This document shows positions 9,625 to 18,024 of a stretch of 64,000 nt of DNA, in pieces (position 1 is the stretch's first letter; each line of letters begins with the position of its first letter). Source of the stretch: Bradyrhizobium tropiciagri (GTDB taxonomy: Bacteria; Pseudomonadota; Alphaproteobacteria; Rhizobiales; Xanthobacteraceae); assembly GCF_018130505.1 (NCBI RefSeq), contig NZ_JAFCKH010000010.1, forward strand, positions 248,001 through 312,000, written 5' to 3'. The position numbers and the translations under genes were made by a program. The notes under the pieces were generated by a model. The model searched no databases and was not told the DNA's origin. It saw only the letters and a list, made by a program, of their open reading frames with translations.

Positions 9625-10290
9625 TTGAATACCAGCGTACCGACGAGACTTGCCCCGAGCAAAAACGCCACCGCCGACAAGCTTTTGGTGGCGGCGAGCG
9701 AGCTGATGATCGAGCGCGCCTCGATCGAGGTGTCGCTGTCGGACATCGCGCAGAAGTCGGGCGTCAACGCCGCGCTGGTGAAATATCATTTCGGCAACAA
9801 GGACGGGCTGTTGCTGGCGCTGCTGGCGCGCGACGCCGCCACCGAGATGTCGCAGCTCGAATACCTGCTGGCGCAGCCGATCACGCCGAGCGCCAAGCTG
9901 CGGCACCATATCGGTGGCATCATCCGGGCCTATCACCAGTTCCCCTACATGAACCGGCTGATCCACTATCTCCTGCACGAGAGCTCGCCGGAGGCCGCGG
10001 ACGAGGTGTCGAAGTTCTTCGTCGCGCCGCTGCTGGATTTTCATCGCCGCCTTTTGGCCGAAGGCATCAAGGCCGGCGAGTTCCGCAAGATCGATCCGGT
10101 GCTGTTCTACACCAGCCTGATCGGCGCCTGCGATCATCTGTTCTTCGGCCGCCATGCGATGTCGCGCGCGGTCGGCGTCGGTCCGGTCACCGACGAGGTC
10201 TGCCGCGACTACATCAAGCATATGGAAGCGCTGATCTTCGGCGGCGTGCTCAATCCGAAGACGGAAACGGCGGCGATCGCGGCCGGATAA
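9625..10290 (+). CDS. TetR-family transcriptional regulator
   Basis: A 221-residue regulator with an N-terminal helix-turn-helix (IEVSLSDIAQKSGVNAALVKYHFGNKDGLL, about residues 33-62) of the TetR type, and a helical ligand domain. An in-frame stop at 9616 leaves the TTG at 9625 as the only start that keeps the whole N-terminal helix. It is divergent from the thiolase and followed 46 bp downstream by the SDR dehydrogenase on the same strand. By analogy with other beta-oxidation regulators, an acyl-CoA intermediate is a likely inducer, but this is inference. Confidence 0.88.
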   Translation: MNTSVPTRLAPSKNATADKLLVAASELMIERASIEVSLSDIAQKSGVNAALVKYHFGNKDGLLLALLARDAATEMSQLEYLLAQPITPSAKLRHHIGGIIRAYHQFPYMNRLIHYLLHESSPEAADEVSKFFVAPLLDFHRRLLAEGIKAGEFRKIDPVLFYTSLIGACDHLFFGRHAMSRAVGVGPVTDEVCRDYIKHMEALIFGGVLNPKTETAAIAAG

Positions 10291-10336
10291 CAAGTTCGAA
10301 GTCTAGAGAAGAAACGCTCAAGGAAAGGTTGTTCCC

Positions 10337-11095
10337 ATGCAGTTGAAAGACGTTGCCGTTCTCATCACCGGCGGTGGCTCCGGCCTCGGCGCCGCCACCG
10401 CCCGCGCTATGGCGGCCAAGGGCGCCAAGATCGGCGTGATCGACCAGAACAAGGAAAACGCCGAGAAGGTCGCGGCGGAAGTCAAGGGCGTCGCGCTGCA
10501 TGCCGACGTCACCAGCGAGGAGCAGATCAAGGCGGCGATCGCCAAGGCCGAGGCCGCGCACGGCGTCGCGCGCGTGCTGATGAACTGCGCCGGCATCGGC
10601 GGCTCGCAGCGCACGGTCGGCAAGGACGGCGTCTATCCGCTGGAGAAGTTTGTCCGCATCATCAACGTCAATTTGATCGGCACCTTCAACGTGCTGCGCC
10701 TGTTCGCGGAGCGTGCGGCCACGCTCGAGACCATCGGTGAGGAGCGCGGCGTCGCGATCAACACAGCCTCGGTCGCGGCCTATGAAGGCCAGATCGGCCA
10801 GATCGCCTATTCGGCCTCGAAGGGCGGCGTCGTCGGCCTCACGCTGCCGGCCGCGCGCGACCTCGCCAGCCTGAAGATCCGCGTCAACACCATCGCGCCG
10901 GGCCTGTTCCTGACGCCGCTGCTGATGGGTCTCAATGAGGAAGCCCGCAAGAGCCTCGGGGCCCAGGTGCCGCATCCGGCCCGCCTCGGCGACGCCAGCG
11001 AATACGGCGCGCTCGCCGTGCACATCGTCGAGAACCCGATGCTCAACGGCGAAACCATCCGCCTCGACGGCGCCATCCGCATGGCCCCGCGGTAG
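10337..11095 (+). CDS. SDR 3-hydroxyacyl-CoA dehydrogenase (type 2, HSD17B10-like)
   Basis: A 252-residue short-chain dehydrogenase. The NAD-binding motif is ITGGGSGLGAATA (residues 10-22), followed by Asp36 that favours NAD. NCAGI lies at 83-87 and the catalytic residues are Ser145, Tyr158 and Lys162 (YSASK). The pattern GIGGSQRTVGKDGVYPLEKFVRIINVNL is typical of type 2 3-hydroxyacyl-CoA dehydrogenases, which oxidise the hydroxyacyl-CoA to the ketoacyl-CoA for the thiolase. It is the first enzyme gene after the TetR regulator. The start is preceded by AAGGAAAGG. Confidence 0.9.
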   Translation: MQLKDVAVLITGGGSGLGAATARAMAAKGAKIGVIDQNKENAEKVAAEVKGVALHADVTSEEQIKAAIAKAEAAHGVARVLMNCAGIGGSQRTVGKDGVYPLEKFVRIINVNLIGTFNVLRLFAERAATLETIGEERGVAINTASVAAYEGQIGQIAYSASKGGVVGLTLPAARDLASLKIRVNTIAPGLFLTPLLMGLNEEARKSLGAQVPHPARLGDASEYGALAVHIVENPMLNGETIRLDGAIRMAPR

Positions 11096-11115
11096 CGGCA
11101 AGCTCTGCTGCACTT

Positions 11116-11252
11116 CCCTTCTCCCCTTGTGGGAGAAGGTGGCGCGGACGCAGTCCGCGACGGATGAGGGGTATCTCTCCGCGGAGACAGACCCCTCACC
11201 CAATCGAGCACGCGGCACGGCCGCACATGCCCTCTCCCACCAGGGGAGAGGG
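11116..11252. repeat. intergenic palindromic repeat (CCTTCTCCCC...GGGGAGAGGG)
   Basis: A repeat with CTTCTCCC/GGGAGAAG, CGGACGCAGTCCG and CCCTCTCCC...GGGGAGAGGG hairpins, and two GAGGGGT/ACCCCTC arms. It lies inside the presumed operon between the SDR gene and the crotonase gene. Confidence 0.65.
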
Positions 11253-11295
11253 CGCAATAACCGGCACCGCCTTCGCAGATGCAGGAGAGTGACGC

Positions 11296-12102
11296 GTGTC
11301 TCAACCGCTGCTGATTGAACATCACGACGGGGTCGATTGGGTCACGCTCAATCGCCCGGACAGTCTCAACGCACTCGATCCATCCTTGATCGACGCGCTC
11401 AACGTCTACTTCCAGGGCCTGCAGCGCAACCGTGATACCCGCGTCGTGGTGCTGAAGGGCGCCGGCGCCAATTTCTGCGCCGGTCTCGACCTCAAGCACG
11501 CGATGGCGCGCCGCGGCGGGCAGGCCGAGCCGCCCAGCGTCGCCGACTCGCTCGACTCGCAGCGCCGCATTGCCGACATCGTGATGCTGATGCGGCGCTG
11601 TCCGCAACCGATCATCGCGCTGGTGCAGGGCGCGGCCGCCGGCGGCGGCTTCGCGCTGGCGCTCGCGGCCGACATCCGCATTGCCGCGAAAGGCGCGCGG
11701 ATGAACTGCGCTTTCGTCAAGCTCGGGCTCGGCGGCTGCGACATCGGCACCAGCTACTTCCTGCCACGCCTCGTCGGCGTCTCCGTTGCATCGGAGCTGA
11801 TCCTCACGGGCCGCTTCATTAACGCCGATCGCGCGCTCGCCGTCGGCCTCGTCTCCGAAGTGGTCGAGGCCGCCGATCTCGATGCCGCGGCCAATCCTTA
11901 CGTCGATGCGATGATGACGGCCTCGCCGGTTGGTCTCCGCCTCTCGAAGGAATGCATCAACATGAGCGTCGATGCAGGCTCGATCGAGGCGGTGATTGCG
12001 ATGGAGGATCGCAATCAGGTGCTGTGCAGCCGCTCGGAAGATTTTCAGGAAGGCATCAGGGCCTTCCTAGAGAAACGAAAGCCTGTCTATATCAGGCGCT
12101 GA
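11296..12102 (+). CDS. enoyl-CoA hydratase/isomerase (crotonase fold)
   Basis: A 268-residue crotonase-fold protein with a GTG start. The oxyanion-hole segments are present: GANFCAGLDL and GAAAGGGFALALAADIRIA. In the catalytic loop the usual two glutamates are not evident; the sequence reads AFVKLGLGGCDIGTSYFLPRLVG, where an Asp sits in the position used by dienoyl-CoA isomerases (compare their ADVGTLQRLP). It may therefore be an isomerase or a specialised hydratase rather than a standard enoyl-CoA hydratase. In context it serves the hydration step between the acyl-CoA dehydrogenases and the SDR enzyme. Confidence 0.88.
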   Translation: MSQPLLIEHHDGVDWVTLNRPDSLNALDPSLIDALNVYFQGLQRNRDTRVVVLKGAGANFCAGLDLKHAMARRGGQAEPPSVADSLDSQRRIADIVMLMRRCPQPIIALVQGAAAGGGFALALAADIRIAAKGARMNCAFVKLGLGGCDIGTSYFLPRLVGVSVASELILTGRFINADRALAVGLVSEVVEAADLDAAANPYVDAMMTASPVGLRLSKECINMSVDAGSIEAVIAMEDRNQVLCSRSEDFQEGIRAFLEKRKPVYIRR

Positions 12103-12143
12103 CAGAAGATCCGCAAAGGACAAAGAATTCCGGGAGACGCAAA

Positions 12144-14015
12144 ATGGATGGTGACGCGGCAACGGTGCTGAGCAAGCCGGCCTTTCGCAAGGTGGACTGG
12201 CTGGCGCGCGACATCGCGGTCGAGCGGCGCGACGACGGCACCGTGGTGCTGAAGTCGCGGATTCCGCTGCAGGCCTATGCGACGCATGTCCCGGCCTCGC
12301 TCGCCAAATGGGCGAAGGAGGCGCCGGAGCGGATCTGGCTGGCGCAGCGCGGCGGACCCGAGCGGCAGTGGCGCAAGGTGTCCTACGGTGAAGCGAAGCG
12401 CACCGTCGATGCGCTGACGCAAGGCTTGCTCGATCTCGGCCTCGATGAAGGCCGTCCCGTTGCGATCCTGTCGGGCAATTCGATCGAGCATGCGCTGATG
12501 ACGCAGGCCGCGATGCAGGCGCGGCTGCCGGCAGCGCCGGTGTCGCCAGCCTATTCGCTGATGAGCCAGGATCACCTCAAGCTCAAATATCTGTTCAACC
12601 TGATCAAGCCCGCCGTCGTGATGGTGCAGGACGGACCGACCTTCGAAAAGGCGCTGAAGGCACTCGACCTCACCGGCATCACCGTCGTGCACGTGCTGCG
12701 GCCCTGCGACGGCGTCAAGAGCGTCGCGTTCGCCGATCTCGCGGCGACGCCCGTGACCGCAGCAGTCGAAGATTCGATCGCGAAGATAACGCCCAAGACC
12801 GTCGGCAAGCTGCTGTTCACCTCGGGCTCGACCGGCATGCCCAAGGCCGTCATCAACACCCAGGAGATGATGTGCGCCAACGCGGCGATGATGATGCAGG
12901 TGCGCCCGCGCGAGGCGGGTGGACCGATCTCGACCGTGCTGGATTGGATGCCGTGGAATCACACCATGGGCGGCAATGCCGCGTTCAATCCGGTGCTGGT
13001 CGACGGCGGGACGCTCTACATCGACGACGGCCGGCCGATGCCGGGCCAACTCGAGGAGACCATCAGGAACCTGCGCGAGGTGTCGCCGACCTATTACGCA
13101 AACGTCCCGGCCGGCTATGCCGCGCTGGCGGCGGCGATGGAGAAGGATGAAGGCCTCTGCCAGAGCTTCTTCAAGAACCTCTCGATCATGGCCTATGGCG
13201 GCGCGCGGCTGCCCGACGATCTCTACGACCGCATGCAGGCGCTGGCGGTGAAGACCACCGGCGAGCGCATCGTGTTCTACACCGGCTGGGGTTCGACCGA
13301 GACCGCGCCGACCTCGACCGGCACCTATTGGGACACAGAGCGCGTCGGCCTGATCGGCCTGCCGTTCCCCGGCGTCGAGTTGAAGATGGTGCCGTGCGGC
13401 GCGAAGTACGAATTGCGGCTGCGCGGCGTCAACGTCACGCCCGGCTATTTCGGCCAGCCGGACCTCACCGCGAAGATGTTCGACGAGGAGGGCTTCTACT
13501 GCATCGGCGACGCCGGCGTGTTCGTCGATCCCGATGATCCGCTGCAGGGCATCATCTTCGCCGGGCGCGTGGTCGAGGATTTCAAGCTGACGACCGGCAC
13601 CTTCGTCCATGTCGGATCGCTGCGCACCGATGCGATCGCCGCCGCGACGCCGGTGGTGCACGACGCGCTGGTCGCCGGGCAGGACCGCTGCTCGATCGGC
13701 TTGCTGTGCTGGCCGAACCTGCATGCCTGCCGCCAGCTCGTCGGCGACGCCAACGCCACCTATCAGGACGTGATTGCGCATCCCGCGGTGATCGACTGTC
13801 TCAGGAAGGGCCTACAGGCGCACAATGCATCGGCGACCGGCAGCAGCATGCGCATCGCGCGCGCGATGCTGATGGTCGAGCCGCCCTCGATCGACGGCAA
13901 CGAGCTCACCGACAAGGGCTACATCAACCAGCGCGCCGGCCTCGAGCGCCGCGCCGATCTGGTGGAGAAGCTCTATGCCGAGACGCCGTGTGACGAGGTG
14001 ATCGTTTTGAACTGA
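12144..14015 (+). CDS. feruloyl-CoA synthase-like AMP-dependent ligase
   Basis: A 623-residue adenylate-forming enzyme, longer than a typical acyl-CoA synthetase and of the length of the feruloyl-CoA synthase group. The start is the ATG preceded by CGGGAGACG; an upstream in-frame extension would overlap the crotonase gene. Motifs: LLFTSGSTGMPKAVINTQ (around residue 220), TGWGSTETAPTSTGTYWD, and DAGVFVDPDDPLQGIIFAGRVVEDFKL. The family activates hydroxycinnamic acids, but relatives act on other aromatic or alicyclic acids. It lies 41 bp after the crotonase gene and is the second ligase of the cluster. Confidence 0.85.
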   Translation: MDGDAATVLSKPAFRKVDWLARDIAVERRDDGTVVLKSRIPLQAYATHVPASLAKWAKEAPERIWLAQRGGPERQWRKVSYGEAKRTVDALTQGLLDLGLDEGRPVAILSGNSIEHALMTQAAMQARLPAAPVSPAYSLMSQDHLKLKYLFNLIKPAVVMVQDGPTFEKALKALDLTGITVVHVLRPCDGVKSVAFADLAATPVTAAVEDSIAKITPKTVGKLLFTSGSTGMPKAVINTQEMMCANAAMMMQVRPREAGGPISTVLDWMPWNHTMGGNAAFNPVLVDGGTLYIDDGRPMPGQLEETIRNLREVSPTYYANVPAGYAALAAAMEKDEGLCQSFFKNLSIMAYGGARLPDDLYDRMQALAVKTTGERIVFYTGWGSTETAPTSTGTYWDTERVGLIGLPFPGVELKMVPCGAKYELRLRGVNVTPGYFGQPDLTAKMFDEEGFYCIGDAGVFVDPDDPLQGIIFAGRVVEDFKLTTGTFVHVGSLRTDAIAAATPVVHDALVAGQDRCSIGLLCWPNLHACRQLVGDANATYQDVIAHPAVIDCLRKGLQAHNASATGSSMRIARAMLMVEPPSIDGNELTDKGYINQRAGLERRADLVEKLYAETPCDEVIVLN

Positions 14016-14016
14016 C

Positions 14017-14098
14017 CGTAGGATGGGTAGAGCGTAGCGAAACCCATCATTCGAAACCAAGCACGTGATGGGTATCGCTTCGCTCCACCCATCCTACG
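14017..14098. repeat. intergenic palindrome, CGTAGGATGGGT type
   Basis: Left arm CGTAGGATGGGTAGAGCGTAG and right arm CTTCGCTCCACCCATCCTACG are inverted with few mismatches; inner ACCCATCA/TGATGGGT also pair. It immediately follows a stop codon inside the presumed operon. A sister copy is at 15257-15338. Confidence 0.85.
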
Positions 14099-14126
14099 AA
14101 GCAAGCAACAACGTGGGTCATACGCC

Positions 14127-15254
14127 ATGAACTTCGATTTCTCCGACGAACAGAAGCAGATGCGCGACGAGGCGCGCAAATTCCTCGCCGAGCAATGCCC
14201 GCCGAAGGCCGTGCGCGAGGTGCTCGACGGCAAGGCGCCCTATGATAGGTCGCTGTGGAAGGGCCTCGCCGAGATGGGCTTTCTCGGCGTCGCGATCCCC
14301 GAGCAGTTCGGCGGCGCGGGCGCGGGTCATCTCGAGCTCTGCGTGATCGCGGAGGAAATGGGCCGCGCGCTGGCGCCGGTGCCGTTCTCGTCGACGGTCT
14401 ATCTCGCCGCCGAAGCGATCCTGATCGCGGGCAGTGACGCGCAGAAGCAGAAATGGCTGCCGAAGATCGCCTCCGGCGATGCGATCGGCACCCTGGCGCT
14501 GTTCGAGGGCAAGGGCAATCCGTCGCCGAAGGCGATCAACGTGACTGCCAATGGCGGCGTGCTCAACGGCATCAAGAAGCCGGTCGCCGACGGCGCGATC
14601 GCGGACTTTGCCGTGGTTGCCGCGCGCACCGGCACCGGCGGGCGCGAGTCCGACGTCTCGCTGTTCATCGTCGACCTCAAGGCCGGCGGTGTCGAGGTCA
14701 AGCCGCTGACCAACATCGATCTCACGCGCGGCCAGGCCGAGATCACCTTCAAGGACGCCAAGGCCGAACCGCTCGGCGCGGCCGGCGAAGGCTGGAGCGT
14801 GATCACCCAGGTGCTTGATCGTGCAGCCGTGCTGATGGCGTTCGAGCAGGTCGGCGGCGCCGACCGTGCACTGGAGATGGGCCGCGACTACGCGCTCGAC
14901 CGTATCGCCTTCGGCCGTCCGATCGGCTCGTTCCAGGCGGTCAAGCACATGCTCGCCGACATGTACGTCTCGGCGACGCTGGCGCGCTCCAACTGCTACT
15001 ACGGCGCCTGGGCGCTCTCGACCAATGCCGGCGAGCTGCCGGAAGCGGCGGCCGCCGCGCGCATCAGCGCGACGCAGGCGTTCCAGCACTGCGCCAAGAA
15101 CAACATCCAGGTCCATGGCGGCATGGGCTTCACCTGGGAGTTCGACTGCCACATGTACTACCGCCGCGCCAACGCAGTCGCGGTCGGCCTCGGCAGCCTG
15201 TCCTATTGGGAAGACGCGCTGATCGACCGCATGCGCAAGAAGAACGCGGCGTAA
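14127..15254 (+). CDS. acyl-CoA dehydrogenase (FadE28-like short type)
   Basis: A 375-residue flavoprotein that would introduce the alpha,beta double bond into an acyl-CoA. N-terminal MNFDFSDEQKQMRDEARKFL and GVAIPEQFGGAGAG are typical of the family; RIAFGRPIGSFQAVKHMLADM is the helix that contacts FAD. The C-terminus reads HGGMGFTWEFDCHMYYRRA rather than a YEGT motif. In Actinobacteria, dehydrogenases of this shape work as alpha2-beta2 partners of a longer paralogue, and two longer paralogues follow directly here. Pairing is inferred. Confidence 0.9.
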   Translation: MNFDFSDEQKQMRDEARKFLAEQCPPKAVREVLDGKAPYDRSLWKGLAEMGFLGVAIPEQFGGAGAGHLELCVIAEEMGRALAPVPFSSTVYLAAEAILIAGSDAQKQKWLPKIASGDAIGTLALFEGKGNPSPKAINVTANGGVLNGIKKPVADGAIADFAVVAARTGTGGRESDVSLFIVDLKAGGVEVKPLTNIDLTRGQAEITFKDAKAEPLGAAGEGWSVITQVLDRAAVLMAFEQVGGADRALEMGRDYALDRIAFGRPIGSFQAVKHMLADMYVSATLARSNCYYGAWALSTNAGELPEAAAAARISATQAFQHCAKNNIQVHGGMGFTWEFDCHMYYRRANAVAVGLGSLSYWEDALIDRMRKKNAA

Positions 15255-15256
15255 AT

Positions 15257-15338
15257 CGTAGGATGGGTGGAGCGAAGCGATACCCATCATATTGTGCGGC
15301 AAAAGAGATGGGTATCGCTGCGCTCCACCCATCCTACG
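15257..15338. repeat. intergenic palindrome, CGTAGGATGGGT type
   Basis: Arms CGTAGGATGGGTGGAGCGAAG and GCTGCGCTCCACCCATCCTACG with inner GATACCCATC/GATGGGTATC. Nearly the same as 14017-14098, so the 14127 gene is bracketed by two copies in the same family. Confidence 0.88.
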
Positions 15339-15368
15339 ACGCAAATGGCGCGGCCGAGGATTGAGACC

Positions 15369-16616
15369 ATGAATTTCGACGACACCCCGCAGGAAGCCGC
15401 ATTCCGCGCCGAGGCGAAGGCCTGGATCGCGGCGAATGCGCCGAAGCAGTACGAAGAGGAGCTGCGTAAGGCCTCGCTCGGCCGCGTCCAGCTCAAGGGC
15501 GCAAACATCCTCGAGGTCGCAAAGGCCTGGCAGAAGAAGAAGGCCGATGCCGGCTGGGCCTGCCTGCACTGGCCGAAGGAGTATGGCGGTCGCGGTTCTT
15601 CGCCGATCGAGCGCGTGATCTGGCAGCAGGAGGAGGGCCCGTTCGGCCGCCTCAGCGCGATGTTCATCATCGGCCACGGCATGTGCGGCCCGACCATGAT
15701 GGCGTTCGCCGGCGAGGAGCAGAAGCGCAACTACCTGCCGCCGCTGGCCTCCGGCGAGAAGATCTGGTGCCAGCTGTTCTCCGAGCCGGCCGGCGGCTCC
15801 GACGTCGCTGGCCTGCGCACCCGTGCCGAGAAGAACGGCGACGAATGGGTGATCAACGGCCAGAAGATATGGACCTCGGGCGCGCATTACTCCGACTACG
15901 GCATCCTGCTCACCCGCACCGATCCGACCGTGCCCAAGCACAAGGGCCTCACCATGTTCTTCCTGGACATGAAGAGCCCGGGCGTCGAGGTGCGGCCGAT
16001 CAAGCAGGCCAGCGGCGCCTCCGACTTCAACGAGGTCTATTTCACCGACGTGCGCATTCCGGACTCGCAGCGGCTCGGCAATGTCAATGACGGCTGGAAC
16101 GTGTCGCTGACCACGCTGATGAACGAGCGCATGTCGATCGGCGCCGGCGTCGCCACCGGCTTCCCTGAGCTGTTCGATTTCTGCAGCAGCCTGATGCTGG
16201 AGGACGGCCCCGCGATCGAGAACCGCGCGGTGCGCTCCAAGCTCGCGAACTGGGCGGTGAAGGCGAGCGGCCTGAAATACACCAGCATGCGTGCGATCTC
16301 GGCGCTGTCGAAGGGTGAGCGCCCGGGACCGGAGAACTCGATCGGCAAGCTGGTGGCGGGATCGATGATCCAGGACGTCGCGGCCTACGCGCTCGACCTG
16401 CAGGGTGCCGCCGGCGCGCTGAACGGGATCGAAGATGCCGAGGTCGCCGGCAAATTCCAGGCGATGCTGCTGCGCGCGCCGGGTACCCGCGTCGAGGGCG
16501 GCACCGACGAGATCATGCGCAACATCATCGCCGAGCGCGTGCTGGGCCTACCCGGCGACATCCGCGTCGACAAGGACGTTCCCTTCAACAAGATCCCGAC
16601 CAAGGGCCGCGCGTAA
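15369..16616 (+). CDS. acyl-CoA dehydrogenase, first of a tandem pair
   Basis: A 415-residue acyl-CoA dehydrogenase starting MNFDDTPQEAAFRAEAKAW. Flavin and substrate motifs: WCQLFSEPAGGSDVAGLRTRAEK, WVINGQKIWTSGAHYSDYGILLTRTD, and the C-terminal VEGGTDEIMRNIIAERVLGLPGD. The next gene encodes a close copy along its full length. An upstream in-frame extension runs into the 15257 repeat and was not used. The residue three before the Thr of GGT is Glu here and Ala in the copy, the main difference visible around the motif where medium-chain enzymes carry their catalytic Glu. Confidence 0.92.
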   Translation: MNFDDTPQEAAFRAEAKAWIAANAPKQYEEELRKASLGRVQLKGANILEVAKAWQKKKADAGWACLHWPKEYGGRGSSPIERVIWQQEEGPFGRLSAMFIIGHGMCGPTMMAFAGEEQKRNYLPPLASGEKIWCQLFSEPAGGSDVAGLRTRAEKNGDEWVINGQKIWTSGAHYSDYGILLTRTDPTVPKHKGLTMFFLDMKSPGVEVRPIKQASGASDFNEVYFTDVRIPDSQRLGNVNDGWNVSLTTLMNERMSIGAGVATGFPELFDFCSSLMLEDGPAIENRAVRSKLANWAVKASGLKYTSMRAISALSKGERPGPENSIGKLVAGSMIQDVAAYALDLQGAAGALNGIEDAEVAGKFQAMLLRAPGTRVEGGTDEIMRNIIAERVLGLPGDIRVDKDVPFNKIPTKGRA

Positions 16617-16645
16617 CGGCGTCGGAACAACGAGAGAGGTTCGCC

Positions 16646-17890
16646 ATGAATTTCGACGACACGCCGCAGGAAGCCGAGTTCCGCGCCATCGCCCGCAAAT
16701 GGGTCGCGGTCAACGCGCCGAAGGAGTTCGAGGCGGAGCTGTCAAAGTCCTCGCTCGGACGCATCAAGCTCGCCAAGCACGACATGGTCGAGGTCGGCAA
16801 GGCCTGGCAGAAGAAGAAGGCCGAAGGCGGCTGGGCCTGCCTGCACTGGCCGAAGGAATATGGCGGCCGCGGTGCCACACCGATCGAGCGCGTGATCTGG
16901 CAGCAGGAGGAGGGCGTCTACGGCAAGCTGACCCAGCCGTTCCAGATCGGCGAGGGCATGTGCGGCCCGACCGTGATGGCGTGGGGCAGCGAGGACGCCA
17001 AGCGCCGCTATCTGCCGAAGCTCGCCGCGGGCGAGGAGATCTGGTGCCAGCTGTTCTCCGAGCCGTCGGCCGGCTCCGACGTCGCCGGCCTGCGCACCCG
17101 CGCCGAGAAGCAGGGCGACAACTGGGTCGTCAACGGCCAGAAGATCTGGACCTCCGGCGCGCACTATTCCGACTACGGCCTGTTGATCGCGCGCACCGAT
17201 CCGAACGTGCCCAAGCACAAGGGCCTCACCATGTTCTTCCTCGACATGAAGAGCCCGGGCGTCGAGGTGCGGCCGATCAAGCAGGCCAACGGCATGCAGG
17301 AGTTCAACGAGGTCTATTTCACCGACGTCGTGATCCCGGACAGCCAGCGCCTCGGTGCGGTCGGCGAGGGCTGGAGCGTGTCGCTGACCACGCTGATGAA
17401 CGAGCGCATGTCGATCGGTTCGCGGCTTGCGACCGGCGTCCCTGAAATGTTCGAGTTCTGCTCCAATTTGATGCTGGAGGACGGCCTTGCGATCGATGAT
17501 CCCGCGGTGCGCTCCAAGCTCGCCAGCTGGGCGGTGAAGTCGAGCGGGCTGAAATACACCAGCTACCGCGCCATCTCGGCGCTGTCGAAGGGCGAGCGCC
17601 CCGGACCGGAGAACTCGATCGGCAAGCTGGTCTCCGGCATGATGCTGCAGGACATCGCGACCTACGCGATGGATCTGCAGGGCGCTTCGGGCGCGTTGAC
17701 CGGGGAGAGCGAAGAACTGGTGCACGGCCAGTTCCAGCAGATGCTGCTGTCGTCTCCCTCGATGCGCATCGCAGGCGGCACCGACGAGATCCTGCGCAAC
17801 ATCATCGCCGAGCGCGTGCTCGGCCTGCCCGGCGATATCCGGGTCGACAAGGACGTGCCCTACAACAAGATCCCGACCAAGGGGCGTTGA
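16646..17890 (+). CDS. acyl-CoA dehydrogenase, second of a tandem pair
   Basis: A 414-residue paralogue of the preceding gene, 29 bp downstream and preceded by GAGAGAGG. Long identical blocks (WACLHWPKEYGGRG, IERVIWQQEEG, KHKGLTMFFLDMKSPGVEVRPIKQA, NIIAERVLGLPGDIRVDKDVP) show a duplication. Differences concentrate in the segments GVYGKLTQPFQIGEG, ATYAMDLQGASGALTGESEELVHG and SMRIAGGTDEILRN. The two may form a heteromer or handle successive chain lengths. No truncation is seen. Confidence 0.92.
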   Translation: MNFDDTPQEAEFRAIARKWVAVNAPKEFEAELSKSSLGRIKLAKHDMVEVGKAWQKKKAEGGWACLHWPKEYGGRGATPIERVIWQQEEGVYGKLTQPFQIGEGMCGPTVMAWGSEDAKRRYLPKLAAGEEIWCQLFSEPSAGSDVAGLRTRAEKQGDNWVVNGQKIWTSGAHYSDYGLLIARTDPNVPKHKGLTMFFLDMKSPGVEVRPIKQANGMQEFNEVYFTDVVIPDSQRLGAVGEGWSVSLTTLMNERMSIGSRLATGVPEMFEFCSNLMLEDGLAIDDPAVRSKLASWAVKSSGLKYTSYRAISALSKGERPGPENSIGKLVSGMMLQDIATYAMDLQGASGALTGESEELVHGQFQQMLLSSPSMRIAGGTDEILRNIIAERVLGLPGDIRVDKDVPYNKIPTKGR

Positions 17891-17895
17891 CCTCT

Positions 17896-18009
17896 CGTGT
17901 CCCGGACGCGATGCAGCACGCAGTGCTGCTTCGCAGAGCCGGGACCTCCCCTTCCATGGGCCCCGGCTCTGCCGCGCGTCACTTCGTGCCGCGCCGCGTC
18001 CGGGGCACG
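17896..18009. repeat. intergenic palindromic repeat (CGTGTCCCGGACGCG family)
   Basis: Outer arms CGTGTCCCGGACGCG and CGCGTCCGGGGCACG pair with one mismatch; inner arms GAGCCGGG and CCCGGCTC and the GCACGCAGTGC hairpin also pair. It ends 15 bp before the nitroreductase ATG. Confidence 0.8.
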
Positions 18010-18024
18010 AAAGCGAGTTCGACG

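Noticed and set aside
12087-13781. A 564-codon frame antisense to the feruloyl-CoA-synthase-like gene
   Set aside because: No recognisable motif and complete overlap with a gene that has all family motifs.
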